Positions 23,948 through 33,772 of a DNA stretch of 64,000 bases are shown here, piece after piece. The position numbers and the translations under genes are program-made. Origin of the DNA: Phlyctochytrium arcticum. Lineage: Eukaryota > Chytridiomycota > Chytridiomycetes > Chytridiales > Chytridiaceae. Under the pieces are notes generated by a model. The model was not told where the DNA came from. It saw only the letters and a list, made by a program, of their open reading frames with translations, and made no database searches. The DNA is taken from NCBI GenBank assembly GCA_025602905.1, contig JAHLKI010000038.1:124001-188000 (forward strand), given 5' to 3'. Each line of letters starts with the position of its first letter. Position 1 is the stretch's first letter.

Positions 23948-25132
23948 ATGGTTACCAGAATAAGCCTCGTGGCCTTGTGCGTTTCCCTCGCGGTTCTGGC
24001 GTCCGCTCACCCTCAACCTGTCAGACGCCACCAAGCAGCAGCCGCGGCAGACCCTACAACCGGCAAAGACGGTAGCATCACTATTCCCGGGGTTTGCGTT
24101 GGCACGACATGCTCCGGTACCGTATCTGGTCCTGGCGCTAAGGGAAGTGCACCTAGCCCAAGTCCCATAGCCAAAAAAGACGGTAGCGTCACTATCCCCG
24201 GTGTTTGCGTTGGCACGACATGCTCCGGTACCGTATCTGGTCCTGGCGCTAAGGGAAGTGCACCTAGCCCAAGTCCCATAGCCAAAAAAGACGGTAGCGT
24301 CACTATCCCCGGTGTTTGCGTTGGCACGACATGCTCCGGTACCGTATCTGGTCCTGGCGCTAAGGGAAGTGCACCTAGCCCAAGTCCCATAGCCAAAAGA
24401 GACGGTAGCGTCACTATCCCCGGTGTTTGCATTGGCACGACATGCTCCGGTACCGTATCTGGCGGTGGCGCTAAGGGATCTGCACCCAGCCCAAGTCCCG
24501 TAATCGGCGAAGACGGTAGCATTACTATCACTGGTGTTTGCGTTGGTACAACATGCTCCGGTACCGTATCTGTTCCTGGTCAAAAGAAAGATAATCCCAC
24601 CGCAACCTCCAACCCTGGAGTTTGTATTAACGGAGATGGCACGCCATGCTGCGAAGCTGGCAATACTCAACCTGGCAACACTCAACCCGGCAACACGCAA
24701 CCTGGCAACACCCAACCTGCCAAGGCTCCAGCTGCCAAGGATCCAGCTGCCAAGATTCGCACTGGCTTGACTCAACCTGGCTTGACACAAACTGGCACTG
24801 GTCAAGTACAAGAGGGCCTAACCCAAATTGGACCTGCCAGGACTCCAGCTGCCAAGACTCAAGCTACCGTGACTCCAGCTCCCAAGATTCGCACGGGGTT
24901 GACTCAGCTTGACAGGACTCAAACTGGGACCGGTCAAAGCCAAGCTGGCGAAACACAAATTGGACCTGCTAGGACTCCAGCTACCAAGACTCAAGTTATC
25001 AAGACTCCAGATCCTAAGCTTCGAAATGGCTTGACTCAACCTGGCTTGACTCAAACTGGTCAAACTCAAATTGGACCTGCAAGGACTCCTACGGCCGATG
25101 CAAAGACTGATTCCCAGCAAGAATGCGTCTAG
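23948..25132 (+). CDS. Secreted tandem-repeat protein with five CX4C modules and a TQPG-rich tail
   Basis: 394 residues, single exon. The signal peptide MVTRISLVALCVSLAVLASA is followed by HPQPVRR, a likely Kex2 site. Residues about 41-225 are five 37-residue units, each starting DGS-(I/V)-T and holding GVC-X4-C-SGT (for example GVCVGTTCSGTVSG), separated by Ser/Pro linkers. A related GVCINGDGTPCCE segment follows. The rest repeats NTQPG, then longer blocks of the type IRTGLTQPGLTQTG and TQIGPARTPA. The signal peptide and module are shared with the genes at 33773 and 52231, so these form one family. Likely extracellular and O-glycosylated. The binding partner is unknown. Confidence 0.82.
   Translation: MVTRISLVALCVSLAVLASAHPQPVRRHQAAAAADPTTGKDGSITIPGVCVGTTCSGTVSGPGAKGSAPSPSPIAKKDGSVTIPGVCVGTTCSGTVSGPGAKGSAPSPSPIAKKDGSVTIPGVCVGTTCSGTVSGPGAKGSAPSPSPIAKRDGSVTIPGVCIGTTCSGTVSGGGAKGSAPSPSPVIGEDGSITITGVCVGTTCSGTVSVPGQKKDNPTATSNPGVCINGDGTPCCEAGNTQPGNTQPGNTQPGNTQPAKAPAAKDPAAKIRTGLTQPGLTQTGTGQVQEGLTQIGPARTPAAKTQATVTPAPKIRTGLTQLDRTQTGTGQSQAGETQIGPARTPATKTQVIKTPDPKLRNGLTQPGLTQTGQTQIGPARTPTADAKTDSQQECV
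24068..24622 (+). repeat. Five tandem 111-bp coding repeats
   Basis: Units begin at 24068, 24179, 24290, 24401 and 24512. Units 2 and 3 are identical over nearly their whole length, unit 1 differs at a few sites, unit 4 at more, and unit 5 is the most diverged. Exact multiples of three keep the frame. Confidence 0.93.
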
Positions 25133-25370
25133 AATAATTTCTTCATTGTATCCAGTTAGCATATATGCTCTTGTAAATATTTCAATTCATATCGATCACA
25201 TACTACATTTACACACGTGCAAAAAGTTTAGTTGATGGGCTTGCAGCCTTGCAAGTTCTAGAATAGATCCAGCAACTCGGACTGGTAAGACTCTCAGGAC
25301 AAGAATATGTAGCACACTGTGCATGAGTCAATATGGCTCTGAATATACAATTTCTAAAGTAAATCGGGGG

Positions 25371-25591
25371 TGACAAGAATGGTTATGATAGTGTCGCGTC
25401 TGCCACTGACAGGTGTCATTCCTGAGCACCACGGATACCACCACATGGTTACCCTTGGCCGTTCGCACAGCATTCCTACATCATTGCTGTGCTTTATGTC
25501 TTTAATCATGTATCACATAGACCTATGTTTCCTGTATATATTGGGAGCCTTGAGGTGCTCCCGGAACGAGGATATCCGAGTTTTTTGCTCA
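25371..25591 (+). repeat. 5' LTR of the Copia element
   Basis: 221 bp with TG..CA ends. It contains TATATATTGGGAGCC near its end and a GGGAGC/GCTCCC hairpin that could mark the R region. Confidence 0.93.
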
Positions 25592-25612
25592 GGTTAAGAG
25601 CCTCAGTTCCCA
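25592..25612 (+). promoter_or_regulatory. Candidate primer-binding site, half-tRNA type
   Basis: The bases right after the 5' LTR, GGTTAAGAGCCTCAG, are complementary to a sequence that would form an anticodon stem-loop with CTT as anticodon (CTGAGGCTCTTAACC). Drosophila Copia primes from an internal cut in an initiator tRNA in the same way. A tRNA-Lys half-molecule primer here is inference. Confidence 0.45.
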
Positions 25613-25642
25613 TTGAGTTTAACCATCCATTAACCACCCATT

Positions 25643-28600
25643 ATGGCGGATAGCACGTCTGCAACTCCAGCTATGCCGGCTATGTCTCGACCCATTTTTG
25701 ACATCTTCAAACTGCCAAACCCTATGTATGACCTACTGGACTATGAAGGGAACAACTACGCGCAATGGAGAGACAATACTGAACGAGTGCTCGCCACACG
25801 AAACCTTACAAGAGTACTGTTATCGTCCTACGTTGTGAACCTTGATGCCAATACCGCAAGCATGGACCAAGAAGTTCTACTGTTCCTACGCCTTCACCTA
25901 GCCCCGCCAACGTTAGCCCGGTTCCAGTTTGAAAGAACCAGCAAGGCTCTGTGGGCAGCGATAACAGAGAGATACCAAGAGATAGCGCTTGAACTCCGAA
26001 AGGGAGTAGAAGAAGAGTGGATCAAGCTACATTTCGGAGATTTCAATACCGTCGATGCCTGGACTGAGAGAGTTTTCAACCTCAAGAGAAGAATGCTTAC
26101 CTGCAAGATTCCTTGCGATGAAGCACTCTTGATCGAAAAAACGCTGTCGGGTCTGCCTACCAACATGGCTTCAAATGTCTATCGGAACATCACGAAGTTT
26201 GACAAGCTCATGGATGCGATCCGTAAAGACATGAAGCGGGACACAGACCGCCTGAAGGCCGAGGAAGACCGCGGAATCAAGCCACCCACTCCGACAACCA
26301 CCAATGCTACTCCACAAGTGAACTCCGTTACAGGCCGCAAGTCGGGCAAGAAAGGGAAATGGCAACGAAATAACAACAACCGCAATCATCGCAACTACTC
26401 TAACAAAAACAATAATCGCAACCATTCGTCCAACAAGAAAGATGCCAACGGGGAATGTTTTGCTTGTGGCAGACAAGGACATATTGCCAAGAGGTGTGAA
26501 GCTTCGTACTATGTGAAGAAACTCTGGAGGGAGTTGCAAGCCAGCAAGGGCAACGGCAATCAGAACGGCAACCAGAATGGCAACCAGAATGGCAACCAGA
26601 ATGGCAACAATTATCCACAGGGAAACCCAGGGGCAAATTTGATGATCGCAAATTTTGTTGATGCAGCACCTGCAGTTGCTGAGTTCTCGGACGATCCATG
26701 TTTCAATATGATTGACGCATCCATCAACTCTTCCTCAACGACCAATGACACTAGCAAATGTACAGCATATTACGACCCAGGAAGCACCCACACGGTCTTG
26801 CGCGACAAACAATTTTTCAAGACACTACGCCCGGAGGAGGTTTTTAACCTCACCACAATTGCGGGACAAGGCATTGGCATCCGTGGACATGCTGTTTTCA
26901 AGTTACCAAACGGGACCGTCATTTCCGACCCGGATGCACTTTACTGTGCAGACTCTCCCCGTAACCTCATTTCCGTCAGATCGATTGCGGCCAGCGGCTA
27001 CAAGGACTTCAAGGATGCAACTGCTGAAGAGGGAGAAGACTCTTTCTGGCTGGACAAAATCTACCCGCAAGGTAGAATGGAACGTCTTGAACGATTTACC
27101 AACAACGGAAATTTCTTGTATAAGACCATCGTCAAGCCTGTAGCGGTAGCCGTAGAACAAGGTGCCTCTATTGTACACATAAACGCCGTCGTAGCAAATA
27201 CAACTCTTTTGAACCAGTATCAATTATGGCATACGCGGTTGGGGCACCCGGGGTCAGGCATGATGCGACGTCTGATTAGCGCCGTACGGGATTGCCCATT
27301 ATCCGTCCACAAGATTACGACAGCTGCTGGCAAACACTGCCTATGTATCCCGTGTACGGAAGGAAAGTTGATTCGGCAACCCTTTGTTGAGAAGACAAAG
27401 TATTCACCACCGGCGTTTCTCAGTCATTTATTTTCTGATGTGTGCGGACCATTTGAGCCACCATGCGGCAGTTTTCGATATTTTCAAGTTATCGGCGATG
27501 CGACTGGTCAATTTACGGAAGTTTTTCTTTTGGCATCAAAGAACTTGACCTGCGCTCGCATTATATCCACCGTTTCTCAGCTCAAAGGTTATTTCCCAGA
27601 CAACCCCATCCGCACCATCCGCTTGGACAATGCTGCCGAGTTCATGAGTGCTACCTTCCTCAACTACTGTGAAGCTGCCGGCATCAAAGCGGAATATTCT
27701 GTTCCTTATGTGCATGAGCAGAATGGTGCTGCTGAAAATCTGGTCAAGAGGATCGTTTGGATCGCGCGTCCTTTGCTTCTCCAGACAAATTTACCGGCTA
27801 GTGCGTGGGGTCATGCTGTTTTGCATGCTGGCAAACTCCTGCGTTACCGACCGGCAATTCATACACAAGTATCGCTTATGGAGTTGAAGGACGGGCGCCC
27901 GCCATCGGTCGCTCATTTGAAAACTTTCGGGTGCGCGGTTTGGGTTCCAATAGAACCACCGAAGCGACAGAAGATGGGACCACAACGACGTCTTGGCATT
28001 TATGTTGGATTTGATTCCCCATCAATTGTGCGCTATCTGGCACCTGAAACAGGCATTCTCCTTAAGGCACGATTTCCCGATTGCGTCTTCGATGATGAAT
28101 TATTCCCCTTTTTGGGGGCATTAGGGGCAGCTAGTGCGAAAACTGACACTGAAACAATCATCCGGATGTTCAGATCAGTTGATTCCCCAAATCCAAGCTT
28201 CATTCATCATGATCCTCCGACGCAGGAGAGCGAGACGGCCGTCCAACAGATTTTGGATTTTCAGCGCATTGCGCAGAATACCCCGGACGGTTTCGTCAAC
28301 ACATCAAAGGTCACTACGACTCCGTTCCTCCCCCCATCTCACAATATGCCGGAGGTCTTGCCCACCTCCAACGCTGTACCAGCGCGCGATACTGCTCCCG
28401 TTGCGGGACGAAAAAGGGGACGCCCTGCAGGATCGAAAGACAAACAACCGCGACAGCGGCGCATAGTGGCTGCAGGCTCGAGGGGGAGTGAAGAAAATGT
28501 CTCTGCGGGCACAAACATGGAATCCGTCGAACAATCTATAACCAACGGATCGGACCAGGTAGCTCCTGGTCAGCAAACACCTCTCGAAGGTGTCGACGTG

Positions 28601-30382
28601 CCGCAGATCGACGAGCCCAGCAGCTTCACTCAAGAAGTGATTATTCAGTCAGCAAAGGCTGTTCTAGCAAAAGCTTCTCAGTCGCAAGACAACACGCTGG
28701 AGAGCGTGCGAGACAAAGAGATCAAGATACCTTCTTCGTATGAAGAAGCGAGAGCGTCTCCCGAATGGCAATCGTGGAGAAAAGCTATTTTTTCCGAGTT
28801 AAGTTCATTGCGTGAACGAAATGTCTTTGGGCCAATTCAAAGAAAACCACCAGGAGTCAAATGCGTTGGTGCAAGATGGGTCTTTGACCTAAAACGCAAT
28901 GGCCAAGGACAGATTGTACGGTTCAAAGCAAGACTTGTGGCTCAAGGCTTCAGTCAACGGCCTGGCGTTGATTACGAAGAAACGACATCGCCTGTATTGG
29001 ACGGGATGGCATACCGATTCCTAATGGCATTTTTGGCTAGCAACAGCAAACGAGTACGCGCGCGAATCACGGATATTGTCACAGCCTATCTATACGGAAA
29101 ACTGGACAAGGAAGTCTACATACGCGTTCCAGAAGGATTCACGAGCGACGGCAAGGCCCTATCAGATGACCACTGTATGCGACTCATTCAAGCTCTGTAT
29201 GGTCTCAAACAAGCAGGCAGACTTTGGTTTATACATCTGCGCGACTTTCTACTGTCCAAGGGATTCAAACAAGATCAACTCTTCCCGTGTCTGTTCTTCA
29301 AGTATCTATCGGATGGCCAGTTCGTCATCATTGCCATTTATGTCGATGATTTGACATTCATCGGAACGGATAAAGCCGTGGAAGATGCCACAGCCGCTGT
29401 AAGCGCCAAATTCGATACAAAGGACTTGGGACAATCTACCTACTGCCTGGGGATCCAAATTGAATACCTGAAGGATGGCGGTATTATGCTCCACCAAACA
29501 ACGTACGCCAGGCGACTCCTAGAACATTTCCGGATGGATCGGGCAGAAGCTGCCCGGACCCCCATGGTATGCAGGTCCCTGGATCCGGAAACGGATCCAT
29601 TTAGACCTTACGACCCGAAGGATGAAAAGGATGTCCTATTGCCGCAAGACAATCAAGACCTTCCAGCCATTGGTGCGCTCATGTTCTTAGCCAACTCTAC
29701 CCGCCCAGATATAGCATTTGCTGTAAACCTCCTTGTCCGTTACTCCCAACAACCAACAAAAAGACATTGGACTGGAGTACAGACAGTTATGCGTTACCTA
29801 CGTGGAACGCTTGATCTCGGTTTACTATATCAAGCCAATTGCGATGCTAAGGATGAAGGGATTGTTGGATATGCAGATGCTGGTTTTCTGTCAGATCCGC
29901 ATACCGGCCGATCACAAACTGGATATGTGTTCTTGCGAAATGGAACCGCCATTAGTTGGAAATCGACCAAGCAAACTACGATAGCCACCTCTACCAACTA
30001 TTCCGAAGTCATGGCATTACACGAAGCTACTGAAGCATGCCTTCATATCCGATCACTGGCCAGTACCATGCGCTCCAACACAGGAGTTAATGACAGAGCA
30101 TCCTCAGCGGCACCGACAATTATCTATGAAGACAATGAGGCTTGCATCGCGCAACTTACAACAGAAACACCGCACATCTCTCTAAAGGGCAGGGCTCGAT
30201 ATTATATTGCCAAGTTTTTCCATATCCGCGAACTTTTGGGAAAGGAAATTGATGTGCGAAAGGTGTCTTCATCCAACAACTTGGCCGATTTATTCACGAA
30301 GAGCTTGGGTGCTGTTGCCCACGAACGACTAGTACACGGAATCGGCCTCAGACGTGTTTCCACCACCCTTCAGGGGGAGTGA
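25643..30382 (+). CDS. Copia gag-pol polyprotein
   Basis: 1579 residues in one frame. The Gag region is followed by an Asn/Lys/Arg-rich stretch and one zinc knuckle, CFACGRQGHIAKRC. The protease motif reads YYDPGSTHTV, DPG instead of the usual DSG or DTG. Integrase has the HHCC finger (HTRLGHPG, then CLCIPC) and catalytic residues in DVCGPF, RLDNAAEF and NGAAENLVKR. A basic RGRPAGSKDK AT-hook-like motif lies between integrase and reverse transcriptase. Reverse transcriptase shows KARLVAQGF, DIVTAYLYG and YVDDLTF. RNase H shows GYADAGF, then an STNYSE motif and YEDNEACI. All enzyme blocks are present without stops, so the element may be autonomous. Confidence 0.95.
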   Translation: MADSTSATPAMPAMSRPIFDIFKLPNPMYDLLDYEGNNYAQWRDNTERVLATRNLTRVLLSSYVVNLDANTASMDQEVLLFLRLHLAPPTLARFQFERTSKALWAAITERYQEIALELRKGVEEEWIKLHFGDFNTVDAWTERVFNLKRRMLTCKIPCDEALLIEKTLSGLPTNMASNVYRNITKFDKLMDAIRKDMKRDTDRLKAEEDRGIKPPTPTTTNATPQVNSVTGRKSGKKGKWQRNNNNRNHRNYSNKNNNRNHSSNKKDANGECFACGRQGHIAKRCEASYYVKKLWRELQASKGNGNQNGNQNGNQNGNQNGNNYPQGNPGANLMIANFVDAAPAVAEFSDDPCFNMIDASINSSSTTNDTSKCTAYYDPGSTHTVLRDKQFFKTLRPEEVFNLTTIAGQGIGIRGHAVFKLPNGTVISDPDALYCADSPRNLISVRSIAASGYKDFKDATAEEGEDSFWLDKIYPQGRMERLERFTNNGNFLYKTIVKPVAVAVEQGASIVHINAVVANTTLLNQYQLWHTRLGHPGSGMMRRLISAVRDCPLSVHKITTAAGKHCLCIPCTEGKLIRQPFVEKTKYSPPAFLSHLFSDVCGPFEPPCGSFRYFQVIGDATGQFTEVFLLASKNLTCARIISTVSQLKGYFPDNPIRTIRLDNAAEFMSATFLNYCEAAGIKAEYSVPYVHEQNGAAENLVKRIVWIARPLLLQTNLPASAWGHAVLHAGKLLRYRPAIHTQVSLMELKDGRPPSVAHLKTFGCAVWVPIEPPKRQKMGPQRRLGIYVGFDSPSIVRYLAPETGILLKARFPDCVFDDELFPFLGALGAASAKTDTETIIRMFRSVDSPNPSFIHHDPPTQESETAVQQILDFQRIAQNTPDGFVNTSKVTTTPFLPPSHNMPEVLPTSNAVPARDTAPVAGRKRGRPAGSKDKQPRQRRIVAAGSRGSEENVSAGTNMESVEQSITNGSDQVAPGQQTPLEGVDVPQIDEPSSFTQEVIIQSAKAVLAKASQSQDNTLESVRDKEIKIPSSYEEARASPEWQSWRKAIFSELSSLRERNVFGPIQRKPPGVKCVGARWVFDLKRNGQGQIVRFKARLVAQGFSQRPGVDYEETTSPVLDGMAYRFLMAFLASNSKRVRARITDIVTAYLYGKLDKEVYIRVPEGFTSDGKALSDDHCMRLIQALYGLKQAGRLWFIHLRDFLLSKGFKQDQLFPCLFFKYLSDGQFVIIAIYVDDLTFIGTDKAVEDATAAVSAKFDTKDLGQSTYCLGIQIEYLKDGGIMLHQTTYARRLLEHFRMDRAEAARTPMVCRSLDPETDPFRPYDPKDEKDVLLPQDNQDLPAIGALMFLANSTRPDIAFAVNLLVRYSQQPTKRHWTGVQTVMRYLRGTLDLGLLYQANCDAKDEGIVGYADAGFLSDPHTGRSQTGYVFLRNGTAISWKSTKQTTIATSTNYSEVMALHEATEACLHIRSLASTMRSNTGVNDRASSAAPTIIYEDNEACIAQLTTETPHISLKGRARYYIAKFFHIRELLGKEIDVRKVSSSNNLADLFTKSLGAVAHERLVHGIGLRRVSTTLQGE

Positions 30383-30507
30383 ACACTTTTTCCTCGGTAC
30401 ACTCTTTTTCCCCTGGTCCTAGCTTTTTCCCATTGGGTTTTGCAGGCAGGTTTTTAATGAGCTACCTGAGAAGCGCTATTGCAATCGGCATTAGCGACAA
30501 GGGGGAG

Positions 30508-30728
30508 TGACAAGAATGGTTATGATAGTGTCGCGTCTGCCACTGACAGGTGTCATTCCTGAGCACCACGGATACCACCACATGGTTACCCTTGGCCGTT
30601 CGCACAGCATTCCTACATCATTGCTGTGCTTTATGTCTTTAATCATGTATCACATAGACCTATGTTTCCTGTATATATTGGGAGCCTTGAGGTGCTCCCG
30701 GAACGAGGATATCCGAGTTTTTTGCTCA
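30508..30728 (+). repeat. 3' LTR of the Copia element
   Basis: Reads identical to the 5' LTR over 221 bp. It is preceded by a purine tract and followed by the second GGGGG target copy. Confidence 0.93.
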
Positions 30729-31925
30729 GGGGGAATATTGCAAGGGAAAAATTATCCAGCGGGAGACTTTTGGAATCCATATACTCTCACTGGGAATACT
30801 GCAAGTCTGCATTAGAAAGCAGATAGGCCCCATTTGAGACCCACTCTACCCTCCCAAAGCAAATCTGCGTATAGAAATCTCGAGTGCACGATGGTAAAGA
30901 GGACTTTACCGCCTGGAAGATGCGCTAATCATACAGGTCCGGTTTCCTTGACGGGCTTGTTCTTACCCAATGACCAGTTACACTGTACAGTAGCTTTAAG
31001 GTGAGATAAAAGCACTGTACTACCTTGCTGCACCGCCGTTTTCTATATTTCCCACCCCCACCCAGAATGGCCCGCATATACAAAGCAACCATCCATCCTT
31101 GGCCGACACAGAGAGCTAGGCCGGGAGCTCTACCTTGTGATATCTGCCAGCGGCCTAGGCAGAGGTGTCAGTCTCACCGTCTCACGATATTAGGTGCGTC
31201 CCACTACCAATGAAACAGCATATCTGTGTCCAAGTAATCCATGAACAGTGTGTATCCATTCCTCCCGTTCATCTTTTCAGCGAGACAGGACTTTTGCACC
31301 TTCTAATGGCACAAGTCTCGCGCTTAGGAAAAAACGCGCTTCGATTCCTACAATCATAAAACTCCTATGCCCCCAAAGACTGAAGGAAGGAAGGGGTTTT
31401 GCAACCTTCGGATGCATGCGACTGTTGCTGGATGTATATGCGTTAACGATGAAACCAATGAAAAGGATGGAGGCACGAACAAACATTTGGTCAGCATACT
31501 AAAAGACCTTCAATTCAATGAGGTATATGTTTCTCACCACAAAAAAACCACCTTTCACGACTTATCATACCGTCTGCTAATTTTGCTATCGGTACTCTTT
31601 CTTCCCGTCTTCCAGTGAGTCTCGTATCAATTTTGCCGTTCTTCTGTCCTTTCCTGTCCCGAGATTACTACGCCCAATTTTTAACTATCGCCTAAGGTTC
31701 CGTCATTACCTTCAGTCTTTCTGTGTGCTACTTTTCTTCTGACCTCGATTTTTTACTCCCACCCTTCTCTTCCTCTGCCGACCTTTGGATTTTGTGCCAG
31801 GCTCTGAACCTGTTTATTTTATTTGGGATGACGAGTGTTTCATTCTGATCCATTCTTTCTTGTTCTGGGCCATTATGACTTTCTGCATCATCTGTCTTTA
31901 TAACTAACTCATTACCTCATTGGCC
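30729..31925. other. Spacer between the Copia element and the relic gene
   Basis: About 1.2 kb, pyrimidine-rich towards the right, with no supportable gene. A word near 30830 (GACCCACTCTACCCTCCC) resembles one near 16900 (GAGCCCATTCTACTCTCCC), hinting that the two flanks share ancestry. Confidence 0.4.
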
Positions 31926-32240
31926 TGCCAGTATGCGATGAGACGGGATGCGCCGCTGCCACAAATATCCTGGTAAAAAGGGAGCTAAACCCACAACGTG
32001 CAGGCAAAGGGCAGCACAAAAGGTTCTTCGATCGGCAAAGACGGTATTACCACACTACTGTAGCTCCTACAATTGGCCAAGATGGTTCCATGATCTTCGC
32101 GGCTTTTGGCGATGTAACGGGATGCCACGATGCCAAAACTATCCCTGGTACAGCTAAACCCACCCCAACGTAAGGCAAAAAGCAACAGAATCCGTGCCCG
32201 CGGAGCTGGCGGATGGCACGTCATGCTCCGTTAATTAGAT
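31926..32240 (+). pseudogene. Relic of a CX4C secreted-protein gene (3' part only)
   Basis: The DNA matches the 3' half of the gene at 33773: a TGGTAAAAAGGGAGCT block, then an AAAGGTTCTTCGATCGGCAAAGACGG block, then TTCGCGGCTTTTGGCGATG.AACGGGATGCC and CTAAACCCACCCCAACGTAA. There is no signal peptide or start, the early part is frameshifted, and the first cysteine of the CX4C pair reads glycine. The stop TAAGGCAAAA is the same as in the 33773 gene. It is therefore a decayed tandem copy. Confidence 0.7.
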
Positions 32241-32299
32241 GGTAGACCTTGAGCGTAGTTTCTAGATCGTACTTTACCTCTTTCATCAGTTAGCAATAT

Positions 32300-33636
32300 A
32301 CAATGTCCTTTGAATAAATTTTTTCAAAAGAACCTTGACTTAAGCGTTGAAAATTTTGATTTGGCTCATGCGATCACGGATGTGTTGGAAGAGGTTTTAG
32401 GGCCGAAATTTTAGTCGCACCTACTGAATCGTCCAGAGGTCATTCGGTAAACCAGTCCTGGACGGAGAACTTATTTTCAAGAACCATCTGCTATACGACA
32501 ATCAAAGAATGGTTGCCGGTTTTTGATTTAATTGTAACGGTAGTTTAAATAATTTTGCGGCAGTAACCTGGACGAAAAGCCATTTAACGTCTCGCAACTC
32601 AGAACGCTTGGCAAAAAAATGGTTCGAGTATGATTAGTGATCAGATTCCGTTGAGTTGCTATCCTGAATATGAGTCTCCAAGTAGTCTGATATTCTGAAA
32701 TATAGTGTTACGGCTGCATTCCTACGGTATGGGTTTCATTGGCCGTTTGTTTCGATCGGAATTCATCGGAATAGAATACGTAGCGGACCCGGGCCCACCC
32801 GATGCTACGTACCGTATGTCCGAAATGTTCACCCTTTGACAATATATATAGTTTGTGTAGAGATGAATATCACGAAGATTTTCATGAATAGCAACAGCGG
32901 CCATGTCCATTCAGATTTTATTCACCAACATCTATCCAACCACATGATAACTTTTTTTCACTTGGGAGATAAATGCACCATCCAGTTTGTAGCGGATTTC
33001 CAGGCCTTCAAGCCATCGGAAGTTTTAGCAAGTAATGTGAGTTTGTTTGTTGTGTAGCTGAAAGGGTGCCAGATCTGGTGCCCAGCCATCAACAATCAAC
33101 ATGTTTCATAGGGGTGAAACCGCCATTGTGATTTTGAGCAGCCCGCACTCCACTGTTACTTGGATTATTCAAGAGCCACAAACTGACTCGGTACTCGATA
33201 TTACCATCGACTAGGACATTACAGGAGTTCCATGAAAGTGGACGACGGGGGAACCAATGTTATTTACATACATTCCGCTTTTATCATTGTTTTCCTATTT
33301 CGTGAGGGGACGGGTGGCAACAGGGTTCTAGTATTACTGTTAAATTTAAGAATTCCCAATTTTGGGACATGCATGACTGTCTTTCAATAGGGAACTCGCG
33401 CGTGCTCCAATACAGTACCCACATCTCCCCCTTGACCAGTGTACACAACCTTAAGGGGATCCATAATATTATTTTTGACTACGTTAGGCAGGTCCCTGTG
33501 GCAAAAGTCACAATTCAGTCCACCTCTTCATGGGCCCCTTGCACCTGCTGGGTTGGATGTATCCATTGGTAGGCCACGCAAGATCATTCTTCTGATCATT
33601 CAGCACATACTGTAGGGCAACGAAGCAATGTAAAAG
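32300..33636. other. Intergenic region between relic and gene, shared with 52380-53700
   Basis: No coding signal. It holds one copy of the dispersed 3'-flank repeat (about 32460-32610) and the long upstream region shared with the inverted copy. Frames of 60-80 codons here are not conserved between the two copies. Confidence 0.5.
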
Positions 33637-33648
33637 TATAAAAGCAGC
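33637..33648 (+). promoter_or_regulatory. TATA core, TATAAAAGCAGC
   Basis: 136 bp before the start at 33773. The same 12-mer occurs upstream of the genes at 52231 (minus strand) and 58008. Confidence 0.7.
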
Positions 33649-33772
33649 ACCCTTCTCCACTCTCATCATCTCACAACAAGTCATCGCCACCAACACTCCA
33701 TCAAGCCTACCAAATTCTTTCTTTGTGCAATCCACTAAATCCTTTCGGCCATCCACCATCTACATTACAGCA

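Larger units (their letters stand above)
25371..30728 (+). mobile_element. Full-length Copia-type LTR retrotransposon
   Basis: A 5358 bp element bounded by 221 bp LTRs (25371-25591 and 30508-30728) that read as identical, begin TGACAAG and end GCTCA, and are flanked on both sides by GGGGG, the likely 5 bp target duplication. The sequence after the 5' LTR, GGTTAAGAGCC, is placed to be a primer-binding site, and AAGGGGGAG before the 3' LTR is the polypurine tract. One uninterrupted gag-pol frame occupies the interior. Identical LTRs and intact coding imply a recent insertion. It sits about 240 bp downstream of a secreted-repeat gene, inside the accessory island. Confidence 0.95.

Noticed and set aside
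33369..33572. A small gene in the upstream region of the 33773 gene
   Set aside because: The frame is not kept in the homologous inverted copy at about 52.4-52.6 kb, so the similarity there is non-coding.
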